Source: Sphagnum magellanicum (taxonomy: Eukaryota; Streptophyta; Sphagnopsida; Sphagnales; Sphagnaceae). Taken from it: a stretch of DNA of 64,000 bases. The position numbers and the translations under genes are program-made. The notes under the pieces were generated by a model that was not told the origin of the DNA, did not search any database, and saw only the letters and a program-made list of their open reading frames with translations. Location of the stretch: the NCBI GenBank assembly GCA_021904315.1, contig CM038920.1:10292001-10356000 (forward strand), written 5' to 3'. This document shows, piece by piece, positions 11,202 through 21,506 of this stretch (the first letter of the stretch is position 1; each line of letters starts with the position of its first letter).

Positions 11202-12955
11202 CTAGGCCCAGTCCCACCACGGCATAGCAGCTTTATCATCCATTTGCGACAAAAAGTAGTTGCAAGACTGATCGTCTTGGTAGCAGCTGTTGCTGCTGCC
11301 ATCAGCTTCCAGTTTGATGGCAACGCGCTGGAACACTTGCGCCGGGGAAGAGATTCGGCCACCAACTCCTGCAGCACTGCAACATAGATCATCGGCAACA
11401 ACGTGTAGTAGGCTGGGATCGCCTCCGAAACTCTCTGAAATGAATTGTGAGCAGTTGGTCAATCCCTGTTGCAGCTGCTGCTGCTGCTGCTCTTCTTCTT
11501 CGTCGTCTTCCTTTTCTTGTGTCACAGTTGCTTGATTGCAGAGTGACAATCTGTAATTATCAATGGCACGCGGACTGTCCGTGTCTAGTATTTCGCTTGA
11601 ATTATTGCTGCCTGAACTGGTCGTAGACTGCTCTTTCGACTCTTTGGATTTAGAAGAAGAAATTATGTCGACAGTGATCGGAGTCGAAGAAGGTTGCTGC
11701 TGCTGCTTCCATTGAGCTGCTGCTGGTTCACTAGTAGTTTGCTGCGTGACGAGTTCAGATGTCATCTCAGCCTTCACGGATACTGAATCTGCTGCTGCAC
11801 GCGGCCCCCGTGGTGATAATCTAGACTGATTCGTATCAACATGAGCATCCACACACCCGCGATACTCCGCCTGCGTCTTTCCTGACAACTCTTGAATCTG
11901 TTTGAAATGTACCCAATGAAGCCAGCGTAAGCCTTTGAAAGATGATGCAGACGGAGATGATGATGATCAATCATTGTACTGCAAATGGACACGCCGCGGG
12001 CTCCCTGCCGCAAGGAGACTTGCGTGACACAGAAACCTAACTAGTACCGACAGATTTCAGCAGGTGTAATACAATGTGATCATAGACAAGGAAGGAAGGA
12101 AGGAAGGAAGGAAGGAAGTTGAGCTGTATTCACCTCTGTTTTCAGCTTTTCTTTCTCCAGGACGATGGTCTCATATTCGGCCTTCATTCTGTTGTAATCC
12201 AAAGACAACACCTCGTAATCCCGCTCCAGTTGTTTGGTTTTCCAGCGTGCCCTTCGGTTTTGGAACCAAACTGCGACTTGACGAGGCTGCAGACCTAATT
12301 CCTTGGCCAGCTGCATTTTCCTCTCCGGCTCCAACTTGTTCTCCAGCTCGAAATTCCTCTCCAGCGACCTCACTTGGTCAAATGTAAGCCTTCTCTTCTT
12401 CTCCACGCTGGGAGAGCAGTCATCGACGCCGTCATCATCCACCCCCGCCTCTTCCCCCCCGAGTGCCCCGTCAACAAAGGAAGGATAGAAAGGGCGCTTC
12501 TGACCACAACCGACCACTGCGTCCTCCAGACCACCGCCTGAAAGAGGAACTGCACCAAACAAGTAAATAAACAAACAAGCAAGCAAGGCCGCTGCAAACG
12601 GTCAGAAAATGGACATAAATTTCAGCAATGCTCCAGACTCTGCAACTATGGTGACTCCAAATCATCCTAGTTCCTCACAACTGAGATCTTGCCCAAGACT
12701 GCAGGTCAATCAGCGATCAACCAACTATCCAGGAAATCAACACTCAAGCCTAGCGTACATTGTAGCTTAGTCCTTGCACCGTCCTAATCAGACTAATTGT
12801 TTCCGATCTAACCCGGGCGCCCGTGGCTCGTGCTCACCTTGAAGACCCATGGAATTGCAGGACGCCAACATCGCTACCAACGAGTCTGGGGTGCTTTCGG
12901 TCTGCATGAGGCTCATCACATTCTGCGCGCCGAATCCCCTCATTGTAGTTGCCAT
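11202..12955 (-). CDS. HD-Zip class I homeobox-leucine zipper transcription factor, three exons
   Basis: Exons are 12838-12955, 12134-12549 and 11202-11897. The introns begin GTGAGC and GTGAAT and end GCAG and ACAG. The joined frame is open for 409 codons. The start is the first ATG of the [21 protein letters not shown]-terminus. An acidic, Asp/Glu-rich stretch (about 70-89) precedes a homeodomain at about 88-145 with the invariant helix-3 core [11 protein letters not shown] leucine zipper follows immediately, with heptad positions L147, L154, M161, I168, L175 and L182; the last two fall on either side of the second splice junction, which supports that junction. The C-terminal half is Ser/Gln/Glu-rich with two poly-Gln runs and ends in an aromatic WWDWA tail, as in the activation motif of many HD-Zip I proteins. 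The family binds CAATNATTG pseudopalindromes as nuclear dimers and often acts in water-stress, light or growth responses; the specific role here is unknown. Class I is preferred because no START/MEKHLA domain (classes III and IV) or CPSCE motif (class II) is seen. Confidence 0.93.
12089..12118 (+). repeat. (GGAA)n microsatellite at the 5' end of HD-Zip intron 2
   Basis: About seven tandem GGAA units on the plus strand, that is (TTCC)n in the transcript, begin about 15 nt inside intron 2 after the GTGAAT donor. Length variation here could change the spacing of a pyrimidine-rich splicing context. If the intron were retained, the frame would read on for about a dozen Leu/Pro/Ser codons and then stop. 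Confidence 0.85.
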
Positions 12956-13630
12956 CTGAACCGACGAACAAGCTGCTACAACACGAGTTGTGCAACCATA
13001 CGCGCGGTTCTTAGCAGATCAAAGAAGATCACACTTCTTTAAAACCGAAGAAGCCTTCTCTACACGGCTCACCAGTAGATCAGTACTAGCCTCTAAGGAA
13101 TACACACAGGGGGGGTCTTGTCTACTAGCTGCTAGTACTATTCCTACAAGAAACACTTGGTGCTCACTCAAGAGGAGGGAGCATTCTCAAACACTCATAT
13201 ACCTTCACTTCCAGAGAAACAAACAGACTTGAGTCTCTCACTCTAGTACTAGTTCAATAACAATGCACCAAACGCACGCGTCAAGGTTCTCTCTCTGAGA
13301 CTAGTGATCTTCCAACCTCTCAAAGACAAAACTTCTGACTAGACCGGCGAAGAAGAAACCTTTAATCTTGCCACACAAAACGAGTGTACTACATACTACT
13401 CTACTAGATCGGACCTTCGAATGTTAGATGACTCAGGCAGCAGCAACTTTGCTGCACACATATGAGGAGAGATGCAAAAGACGACTAGATGGCCAACGGT
13501 AGTATGCCCACACAACTCTCCCTCTCTCTCTCTCTCACACACTGTCTGTCTGTCTGGCTGCGCTAAAGGGCTGTAATGGCTGGTTGCAAAGTCAGTGCAA
13601 GCAGCTGAAAGGAAAGGGGCCCCAGTGTGC
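12956..13630 (-). promoter_or_regulatory. Putative 5' leader of the HD-Zip gene with several short uORFs
   Basis: Reading the minus strand upstream of the HD-Zip start, five upstream ATGs open very short frames: 13396-13461 (21 codons), 13389-13394 (ATG followed directly by TAG), 13187-13198 (3 codons), 13164-13184 (6 codons) and 12976-12999 (7 codons, ending 20 nt before the main ATG). None overlaps the main start. Some HD-Zip I genes, such as Arabidopsis ATHB1, are known to be translationally restrained by a leader uORF, so this may be a control region. The extent is inferred from a candidate TATA element and no transcript is available; an intron in the leader would change the picture. Confidence 0.4.
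13516..13537 (+). repeat. (CT)n microsatellite in the HD-Zip leader region
   Basis: A CT run, GA in the gene's sense. (CTGT)n follows at about 13542-13555. CT/GA tracts are common in plant 5' leaders. Confidence 0.85.
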
Positions 13631-13655
13631 TGGCCAGACAGGACTGCTGCCCAGG

Positions 13656-13665
13656 CTATATAACA
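13656..13665 (-). promoter_or_regulatory. Candidate TATA box for the HD-Zip gene
   Basis: The minus strand reads TTATATAGCC here. A start site 25-35 nt downstream would give a leader of about 670 nt, followed by a (CT/GA)n tract at 13516-13537 of the kind often found in plant 5' leaders. The plus strand reads TATATAA at the same place, so orientation is not proved by the motif alone. Confidence 0.25.
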
Positions 13666-13784
13666 GAGCTGTGCAGTAGATTCCAAAGCCAGCCTGTAGT
13701 GTTATGACAGCCAGGAATATGCCCAGTTCATAACCTACCTGTGCTAATTTTCTTTTCTTTTGCACTACTTTTACTATCTCTATG

Positions 13785-13915
13785 TATGTGTGTGTGTGTC
13801 TCTCTCTCTCTTTTGTGTAAGGCTTGTGCCCACGTTTACTGCCTCCCTCACACCTACTTACTTCCCCTCTGATGATCACAGACACAGAGAGAGAGGGAGA
13901 GAGAGAGAGAGAGAG
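13785..13915 (+). repeat. (GT)n(CT)n and (GA)n tracts upstream of the HD-Zip gene
   Basis: A TG run then a TC run at 13787-13812, and a GA-rich run at 13885-13915, lie in the proposed promoter. GA repeats can bind GAGA-factor-like BPC proteins in plants; whether they do here is not known. Confidence 0.8.
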
Positions 13916-14271
13916 CCTTTTCTCTTGGTGGCATTGAATTTTGCAAAACAGGATCAATCAGATTAATTATTTCTACAGTTGTGGTTGTGTCTGTGTTGTC
14001 TGCTTATGGAGAGAAAATGATTCTTTTCGTGCTTGCTCGCTTTTGTTCTTTTCTTTTCTTTCTTACTTTTTTTTCCTTAAAAGAAAATCTCTACAACACT
14101 TCCACTTACTTATTCAGCTGAGGTCGAGTAGGGGAATGTTTTTTTTTCTTCTTCTTTTTCTTTTTGTTTTTTCAAGCCACCATTCAGCATCATGAATCCA
14201 GTAACTTTTGGATTACTGAATCTAGTAAAGCCTTTGGACAATACTAATAAATTGTGATCATCACTTAGTTG

Positions 14272-14633
14272 TGTGAACCAGCACTCTAATTGGCACCAGA
14301 GTGAAAAACCCAAAATCCATTTAGTTTGTTTCTAAATATTATAAACATCCCATGCTTTTGGGGTCTCCAAGTTGAAATCTAACATTTTTTGGACTTAATA
14401 TAGTGGCCTCACTCAAAAAAGAACGAGCACCCAAGTTGGTGGGTACCTTCGCCTCTTTTAGTACCAATTTGAGTACCTTTTTTGTGACCATATTAAGCCC
14501 AAAAAATGTTAGATTTCAACTCAGAAATCCTGATTTAGTCTAAGGATGGGATATTTGTAATATTTAGAAATAATTTAAATGGATTTTGGGGTTTTTACCA
14601 TGGTTACTAACCAAGGTGGGTGCTGGTTAACCC
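14272..14633. mobile_element. Family B inverted pair: long palindromic foldback element
   Basis: Two family B units face each other. The left arm runs GTGTGAACCAGCACTC, then AACCCAAAATCCATTTA, then GTTGAAATCTAACATTTTTT. The right arm is its reverse complement, ending AATGGATTTTGGGGTTTTTA and GTGGGTGCTGGTTAACCC. Each arm is about 170 bp. A transcript through it would fold into one long hairpin. No protein is encoded. It lies about 0.6 kb upstream of the candidate HD-Zip TATA box. Confidence 0.7.
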
Positions 14634-14924
14634 AAGGTTGATCTGATCTGATCTAGCTAGCTAGGTTATATATCTAGGCTAGTAATTATAACAACGGGAG
14701 ATGATAGGTCACGGAAAGAGTCCAGTAAGAACGTCGACAGAAACGACAAATGGTAGGTAAAGAGATTCGTATTCTACGCGCTCGTGAGACGACATTCTCA
14801 TTAAATCTGGTGCACGCGATAGACGATTATTTACATTACCCAGCAGCCTGATGTTCATGGCTGCTGCTGTCTGTCCCTTCCTCTCTCTCTCTCTCACTCA
14901 CAGTGTTTTTTGTTGGGTCAATTT

Positions 14925-15160
14925 TGTGATATAGCCAAAGTGGCGATGATGATCCCCAAGAAGATTTGGCCAGATCTGGCTACAAGCTAAATATGAAAAG
15001 TAACATTTTTAAAACATCCTTCTATATTTTTGGTTAACATAATTATGTGGCAAAGATGTGGCAAGCTTTCTTTATTTTTCTGGAATTATGGCTATTTTGA
15101 AAATAACAAAAAGCAATTGAGTTTAGCACTTTAAAAATAGGGGTGTTTGGCTACATATAG
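14925..15160 (+). repeat. Dispersed repeat family F, copy 2
   Basis: Contains GATTTGGCCAGATCTGGCTA followed by ACATCCTTCTATATTTTTGG, matching the order seen at 8.1 kb and 38 kb. Not coding. Confidence 0.35.
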
Positions 15161-15308
15161 CAGCCAAAAAGCAAAGGCTGTAAATTCCCTGTGTTTTTAC
15201 TGCATAGTTATTAGTAGTGTAAAAGGGCACCGTCATCGGTGCATACTGGTGCAGTGTAAGTGCGACGCTAGTGCAGCAACAGACGACTGGGCCATACCTA
15301 GCTAGCTA

Positions 15309-15334
15309 GCTTGCTTGCTTGCTTGCTTGCTTGT
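15309..15334 (+). repeat. (GCTT)n microsatellite
   Basis: About six TTGC/GCTT units. Nearby are (AGC)n at 15498-15514, (TTG)n at 15782-15802, (GCT)n at 15831-15847 and (GAT)n at 15905-15928, an unusual cluster of tri- and tetranucleotide runs in 650 bp. Confidence 0.9.
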
Positions 15335-16321
15335 TTGCATATAATAGGAGCAGCTGGAATGCAGCCAAGAAACTGTCGACGGCTCACATGTCTCCACATC
15401 GTCACAAACCCTGTCTCAGCTTGTAGCCTGTAGCAGCATGGAAGTTTTTGGAAAGTTCGTTTCTTTTTCTGGTTGCAGCTTATACATGTATGGGACCCAG
15501 CAGCAGCAGCAGCAGGAGGAGGGCAAATTTCTTTCTGTACTGTTTGTTGTCGTCCTCCTATGCGGGCAATCCTGCCTTTGAAGGAAAGGCTCTGAAAACC
15601 GATATATAATATATCTCTCTCCAATCTTTTTGCTTCTTCATCTCTTCTACAACGGTTCATTCGTTCCAAAGGTGCCCTCGATCAGGGCCCGCAGCTGCAC
15701 TACTGTACATGCTAGAAAAGCCATACATTGTTCTGCACAATCATAGTCTCACGCCCAACTTATTGCAAATGATCAAAGGACTGTTGTTGTTGTTGTTGTT
15801 GTAAGTTATAGCTCTAGCTGCCTCCTCCTGTTGCTGCTGCTGCTGCTAGCTTACAGGTCTTGAATCTTTCTCTAGGACTGCTGCATTTCCCAAACCTTCT
15901 TCTTGATGATGATGATGATGATGATGATTATGAACAACCCAATGTAGGACAGCTCGAGGTTGCTGCTGCTCTTGGTGTAGCCTCCTACCACTCATGATTA
16001 TCATCTAGTGCCCAACACTTGTTTTCCAAGTGATCATCAACAGTACACAAGACTTCAGATGATTTCCTTTTCAGGATTAATCACTGTTGTCTTCTTGTTA
16101 AATTTCGTTTTACTCACTTATACTCATGATTAGACAATGGTGCCCTAGAAAACTTCCTTTTTTTTCTCCAAACCATGATAAAGAGGAGCACATAACACCT
16201 CAGATTATTGCCTTTTGATTTCTGTTTTTTTTCTTGTTTTCGTGTGCTTTCCCTCTATGTATATCTCTACATCATGGGTGGATTCAATAGAACAGAATAT
16301 GATTAATCTTATAGTTATAGA

Positions 16322-16592
16322 GGCCTTACCTCATAACAGATGTTTGAGGCAAACTTTGTGATTTCACTCCTAGCAACGTCAAAATACATAGTGTTTATTG
16401 TGGCAAATAGTACATTAATATTGTAATATAATATTAAACTGTGTCACATGTGACATATTACACTAATATCAAACTTATTTCAAGCTGTAATATTAATATA
16501 ATATGTGCCACAATGAAAATCACATATTTATTGTGAAGAATGAAACCACAAAGTTTATCTCACACATGTATCATGAAGCATGAGGTACTTAT
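16322..16592. mobile_element. Family C foldback element, copy 1
   Basis: The arms near 16331-16370 (TTTGAGGCAAACTTTGTGAT) and 16541-16590 (AACCACAAAGTTTATCTCAC) are inverted versions of each other. Inner inverted blocks TTATTGTGGCAAATA and TATGTGCCACAATG continue the pairing, and the centre is very AT-rich. About 270 bp, no coding capacity. Confidence 0.55.
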
Positions 16593-16742
16593 GTAGTAAA
16601 GACAATATTTTATTGTAGTGATTTGATTAATGAAGCCTGCTCTGTAACTGACGTTACTAATTTGTCCACCTGCTGGTAGTTATGCCCTAAAGCTTCTTAT
16701 TAACTTGCCCCAGGCCAACACTAGTCCCTCTCCACCCATCTT

Positions 16743-16990
16743 CAGTGAACCAACACACATGCTCAGACTAGTCTATGGTAAAGTCCAGTAAAAGATTTTG
16801 GTTGCTTCCAAACATCACAATATACTCCTAATAAGACTCAAACAAAAACATTATAAATATCCTCTTCAAAAAGTTCTAAATCAGAGTCCTGAGTCCTAAT
16901 TTGACATTTCTTGGTTAAATGTAGCCACTAATAAGAGGCCTTACTTGAAGAAGGTGAGGCAACCACAACTGCATGTGCTGGTTCACCCTG
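16743..16990 (-). mobile_element. Family B single copy
   Basis: The ends CAGTGAACCAACACACATGC and GCATGTGCTGGTTCACCCTG are inverted repeats of each other. Between them lie the B markers AAACATCACAATATACTCC, AAATCAGAGTCCTGAGTC and AGAGGCCTTACTTGAAGAAG. About 250 bp, non-coding. Confidence 0.55.
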
Positions 16991-17230
16991 ACCCACTAAT
17001 CCAAAATCCTGGGTGCTCAGCTAAAGTCCTCTTGCAGTCTTGATGCCAATTTGGACAGAGGAAGGTGAAAATTGAGGAGTGGGAATTTGTAGCTATGGCT
17101 CTATAGGCACATTGGGGGACAATGCTTAAACATAGGAAGTGGGAACAAATCTTCCATCTCCCTATGCAAAATTTTCACCTCAAGTTTTCATTTGAACCTT
17201 ATCTTCATTCCTTGTGCTCCTCACGTGCCT

Positions 17231-17436
17231 TGGGTGAACCACCACCTACACATTGTAAAACACCCAAAGATTTTTGGGTTGTTTCTAAACATCATAAAAT
17301 ATACTGTCCTTAGACCAGAGGAGCGCCTCCAAGTCCAAATTTAAGATTTTGGGGGTTAAAAGTAGGTTCAAGACTATGCTCTAAGAGGCCTCACTCAAGA
17401 AGGTGAAGGTACTAGTGTAGGTCCTGGTTCACATAG
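17231..17436 (-). mobile_element. Family B single copy
   Basis: Left end TGGGTGAACCACCACCTACA and right end GTGTAGGTCCTGGTTCACAT are inverted repeats. The interior has TTTCTAAACATCATAAAATA and GAGGCCTCACTCAAGAAGG, both family B landmarks. About 205 bp. Confidence 0.6.
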
Positions 17437-18634
17437 TCATGCTCTCCCTCCCGCCAACTTCGCTACAATCATCCCTTCGATCTTAAATGATTTGGGACAA
17501 TTTGTTGGCCTTGTCTACCAAGGCAAGGATATTGTGTTTAGATTCATTGTAGAGTATAGTAGCATAAGGGATTTTGGCCCCTAGGTAGTAGGTCTATTTT
17601 TATATGATGATTTTTGAAAGAAGATATTTTGGCTTGTGTTGAAACTTCAGATTAGTTATAGAGTTATGATATCTTAAAGGATTTGATTTCTTTCAGAGGA
17701 TTTTTTTTGAAGATTATATTTTTGCATGGTGAAATATTTGACTTTTCATAATTCTTCTTTGCATTAAGATACTTTTTACTGTAAATGGCAAGGCCACAGT
17801 GTGATGCACCCCTTGTTACTTTGCATTTCAAGCTGCTGGAATGTGGCTGGTACTGATTGACCCCAAAATTGCACTGCAGTTTGCCTTAGCAGACATGTGC
17901 CTCACAAAGGACTAACATAACCTGATTCCACCAAGACTAAATAAATATCCCACTTGGCCTGAAGCTCTGTAAAGCTATTTCAGTATTCTAGGCTCTGTGT
18001 ATGAGAGGTCCTGCATAGCAGGTGTCAAAAAGGGTCAGGGGATAAATCCCCCTCCAATCGCCCCTCTCTGGACAGAGGAGAAAAACGAGAATATAGACAA
18101 AACCCAAATTCTGGCCTGTCTTAAATTACCAATATCTGGGCCAAACTCTGGCGCAGGGGGAACATCAAATGCAAATGCAGAGTTGCCAGGATGCCAGCGT
18201 CCACACACATGTCACAAACAGGCTTTTAAACAAATAAAGCAGCAGATATGAGATGGGAAATGGTAGTCCTTAATGCACTGATATAACCCATTGCCCATGT
18301 CCCCAAGATCCTCACCTGGCTGCCCTTTGCAGCCCGGGGCACCTCATAGCCAAGAACATCCATGAATGCAGAGAGGAATGGATGCATGCATGGAAAGGAT
18401 GTTAATTGCATCCTATGGAATTGTAAGTAACAATGGATATGATTCCTGGGGAAATTTGGATCATGTGTAAAATCCATTCTCAATATGCAGTTGTGCACCC
18501 TGAGTGTAGTGACCAGGCAGGAGAATTAATTCGGCTCAGTTACACTGCCACGGACTGTCAATGCATTTGACCATTTCCATGTAACACTACTATAACCGAA
18601 TATGGTTTTACTTTTAAGGTGTGTCTCGGCTCAT

Positions 18635-19017
18635 GATGGCCACAGTGAACCTGCACCATCCACTGGATGCCCAGTATTACTCAGTTCTGGTTGAACCTCA
18701 CCTGAGTTAAGATTTGGTTTCGCCTTGGTAACCAATTCTGTTGGAAAATGGGTCTCATATATAGGTAGATAGGTAGGAAAATAGGTAATTAGTAAGTAAG
18801 TAGATGGTTTATACATAGGTAAAGGCTTTTTTCCTACCTAGCTACTAACAACCTGCTTGTGGGTTGTTAGTAGGTAGGTAGGAAAAAAAAAACCAACTGA
18901 GGTAACCACCATGGTTAGCTAGGGAACTGGAACCCAACAGAAAACCGTTTCCTGGATCACTTACCATTCATCCTTGTGGTGCACTGGTGGGCGCTGGTTC
19001 ACTTTGTCTGGGCCATC
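18635..19017 (+). mobile_element. Family A copy 2
   Basis: Same landmark order as copy 1 (CCATCCACTGGATG to GGTGCACTGGTGGGCGCTGG). The outer ends read GATGGCC on the left and GGCCATC on the right, an inverted match that suggests the terminal repeat reaches out to these bases. The left end lacks the ACCAGCACCCACCA part of the inverted repeat. Confidence 0.7.
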
Positions 19018-19044
19018 TGATACCTACTTCCGATTTTCAAGTGG

Positions 19045-19200
19045 CTGGCTCATGAGGTATTTGTGAGGTAAACTTTGTAGATTTATCTGTTACAATGCAA
19101 AATATGGGATGTTTGTTGTGGCACATATGACACTAATTTCAAACTATAATTCAATGTGGCAATCAAGATTTGTGCATATGAAATATTTCAATTGAGGCTT
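19045..19200 (+). mobile_element. Family C, left-arm fragment
   Basis: ATGAGGTATTTGTGAGGTAA, then AACTTTGTAGATTTATC, then GTTTGTTGTGGCACATATG, follow the order of the left part of the copy at 16.3 kb. The right arm is not recognisable. Confidence 0.4.
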
Positions 19201-20076
19201 TATTGTCATTAAAAGGATGTTATTCCTTTTAACTCATGGCAATAAATAAATCCATGCAAAATGCAATGCACAATACTTCAATCAATCTTTCAATCTGGAG
19301 GGCACTTAAAAGAACATGATCCTTCAAAAAACAATTAAACCCGAGTGTATCGACCTTGCCTTGCTCCACTTAATCCCAGAGCCATTAGGTCTCAAGCCTA
19401 AATTGTAGTTTCTGACAAGCAAGATGATAAACTTGGAACCCTAATTTGATGTACTTGGTTAGCACACCTACTTATCCACTATTCAATGCCTATGGACTAG
19501 GTAACCTGTGAAAAGCAGGGCTCCCTCTTCTTCTTCTTTTCAAATTTGTGGTTTTCTAAAGTTTGGCCAAAAAAATCAAAAATTCTGAATTTTTTTTCAA
19601 ATTTACACCCAAAAAAAATGCTGATGAGAACACACTGGTTAATGGTTCTTAGAGATTTTAGTTTTAATCTCATAGATTTCCAAATTGCAGCACTCAAATC
19701 CTTCAGTTTAACAGACAGGATTGAAAGTAGCATGCCTTCACCTACACAAACCTTGCGGGAAACAATGTCTTCAATTTAGAAGGCATATGCCTGTGTGCAC
19801 CAAACATTAAGAAGAAGCTGAGCAGGAACACCAAAGGGTGGGTGTGAATATGTGATACCCTCATAAACATCCTAACCTTAGAGCCAACAATACTACGGCA
19901 CTCATGCAACTATTCAAGTATTTCAGTACATCTAGCTTTTTGTCAACAGAAGTAGCTTGTGGTGGAGGGAGTTGTTGTTGTTGCTTCTCAATATGAATAA
20001 TAATAACAGTATGGGAGTTCTCAAGTTTCATAGGAAAGCAAGCTCTTTTAGGACATGAAAAAGAGACAGTACTTTC

Positions 20077-20105
<29 letters not shown>
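20077..20105 (+). repeat. (CA)n microsatellite
   Basis: About 14 CA units followed by a C-rich stretch. Confidence 0.95.
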
Positions 20106-20107
<2 letters not shown>

Positions 20108-20764
20108 CCTCCCTTTCTCCCCGCTAAAAGAACAACAACCGCATAATGGACAATGCACTAGGACCCACTATCTAGCTTAAAGATGACATCACTGCAAAGC
20201 AATTCTTTTTCCCCCCAATAGAGCAAGATAAAGGAAGAGACCACACAAGCCAAAAAGTGAGGAAATTTATAAACAGAACCCAACATGCAGGGGTCACTGC
20301 ACCGACATTAGACCTACAGGTAGCGGCGGAACTGACCAGTTTGAACTGGTCTTCTGGGGCGGAAGAACATAACTGAGATTAGAGCTTGAGGGATCTTGCT
20401 ATATTTTTCATCACCTTGAAATTAGGCTGTGAACCAATTACTCCCTAATTTCCTCCATCACAACAATGCTTGCAAATCTGATCTTGGGATTTATAATATA
20501 TGTGTACTCATACCATAGTAGGGTAGGCAGGTTCAACATCTCAATGCAGAATATATAATATATCTTCTCCAAAGATTCTGGTATATACAGTAAACTATAA
20601 TTAATTAATGTTTATTGTTTTACTTGTTAATTACACTTGAATAACTTTTCAAAAGTTCAGAATTTTTTTCCATATAATTATTTAGTGTTGAACTTGCCTG
20701 CCTGCCTGCCTACTTCCATACACATTCGGTGTTAAATAGGCCTGTGTGTATTGTAGAAAAAAAA

Positions 20765-20985
20765 TGTTGTGATCAATGAAATTGTTGGATTTGGTGGTCT
20801 GAATTTGTGTTTCTTAATTATCTTGAGTGAAGTACCAGTCAAATATGTAATATGGTCTCGTTGGTAGCTTTGTGGGAATCTTAGAGAACCAATAGAAATG
20901 CTAGCTAGAGAGAGATCATTATTTTCAATGTTCCACGGAATCAGTTTGTGTGTAGGCCGGAAAATGTTTTTCTTAGGCAAATGGC
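20765..20985 (+). repeat. Dispersed repeat family E, copy 1
   Basis: TTTGGTGGTCTGAATTTGTG, TTATCTTGAGTGAA, AGAACCAATAGAAATG and ATCATTATTTTCAATGTTC occur here in an order that is repeated, inverted, at 50895-51097 and in part at 22310-22430. A second short copy of its first block sits at about 20990-21040. No coding frame is common to the copies. Confidence 0.5.
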
Positions 20986-21140
20986 AATTTGGTGGTCTGA
21001 ATTTGTTTTCTTAGTTATCTTGAGTGGCCTACCAGTTCAATAGGTAGAGTGTTCTTAGGAAGGGTTATTCATGTACTAGCTATTTCTAGCACATTACATG
21101 TGCACTTTGATTCGCCTTGAAATTAGGAGGGTGCACAGCC

Positions 21141-21506
21141 TTGAGTGAACCAGGCACTCAGGTCGGTACGTTCACCTTTTTGAGTGAGTCCTCTTAGTGG
21201 TCATATTAAGCCCAAAAAATGTTATACCTGTTTGAACTCAGAGACCCTGATTTAATTTAAGCATACCATATTTATAATATTTAGAAATATTTTCAATGGA
21301 ATTTGAGATTTATACCATGGTACCAACGTGGATGCTGGTTCACTCAAGACCCAGCACCCATACAGGTACCATGGTAAAAAGTCCTGAATTTTGTCTAGTT
21401 GCTTGTAACCATGGTAAGCATCTGGTTTTAACACTAATATAGTCACTAAAAGGCCTCACTCAAGAAGGGGAAAGTAGCAGTGCGGGTGCTGGTTCACCCT
21501 GGCCCC
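21141..21506. mobile_element. Family B inverted pair, second arm shortened
   Basis: The first unit (21141-21348) runs from TTGAGTGAACCAGGCACTC through GCCCAAAAAATGTTA and AACTCAGAGACCCTGATTTA to GGATGCTGGTTCACTCAAG. The second unit (21349-21506) is inverted, running from CCAGCACCCATAC to GCGGGTGCTGGTTCACCCTG, and lacks part of the interior. The arrangement is the same as in the palindrome at 14.3 kb but less regular. Confidence 0.6.

Noticed and set aside
11202-11888. 228-codon frame read as a separate gene from a TTG start
   Set aside because: It is exon 3 of the HD-Zip gene. A good splice acceptor lies just upstream and joining continues the leucine heptads exactly.
13657-13663. TATATAA as a promoter for a plus-strand gene
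   Set aside because: No coding sequence or exon-like segment was found on the plus strand downstream to 16 kb.
13396-13686. 96-codon minus-strand frame upstream of the HD-Zip gene
   Set aside because: No recognisable domain, and part is encoded by the (CT)n tract. Its last 21 codons may act only as a uORF.
15298-15669. 123-codon minus-strand frame
   Set aside because: Its ends are made of (GCTT)n and (AGC)n repeats and no domain is visible, so it is probably not a protein.
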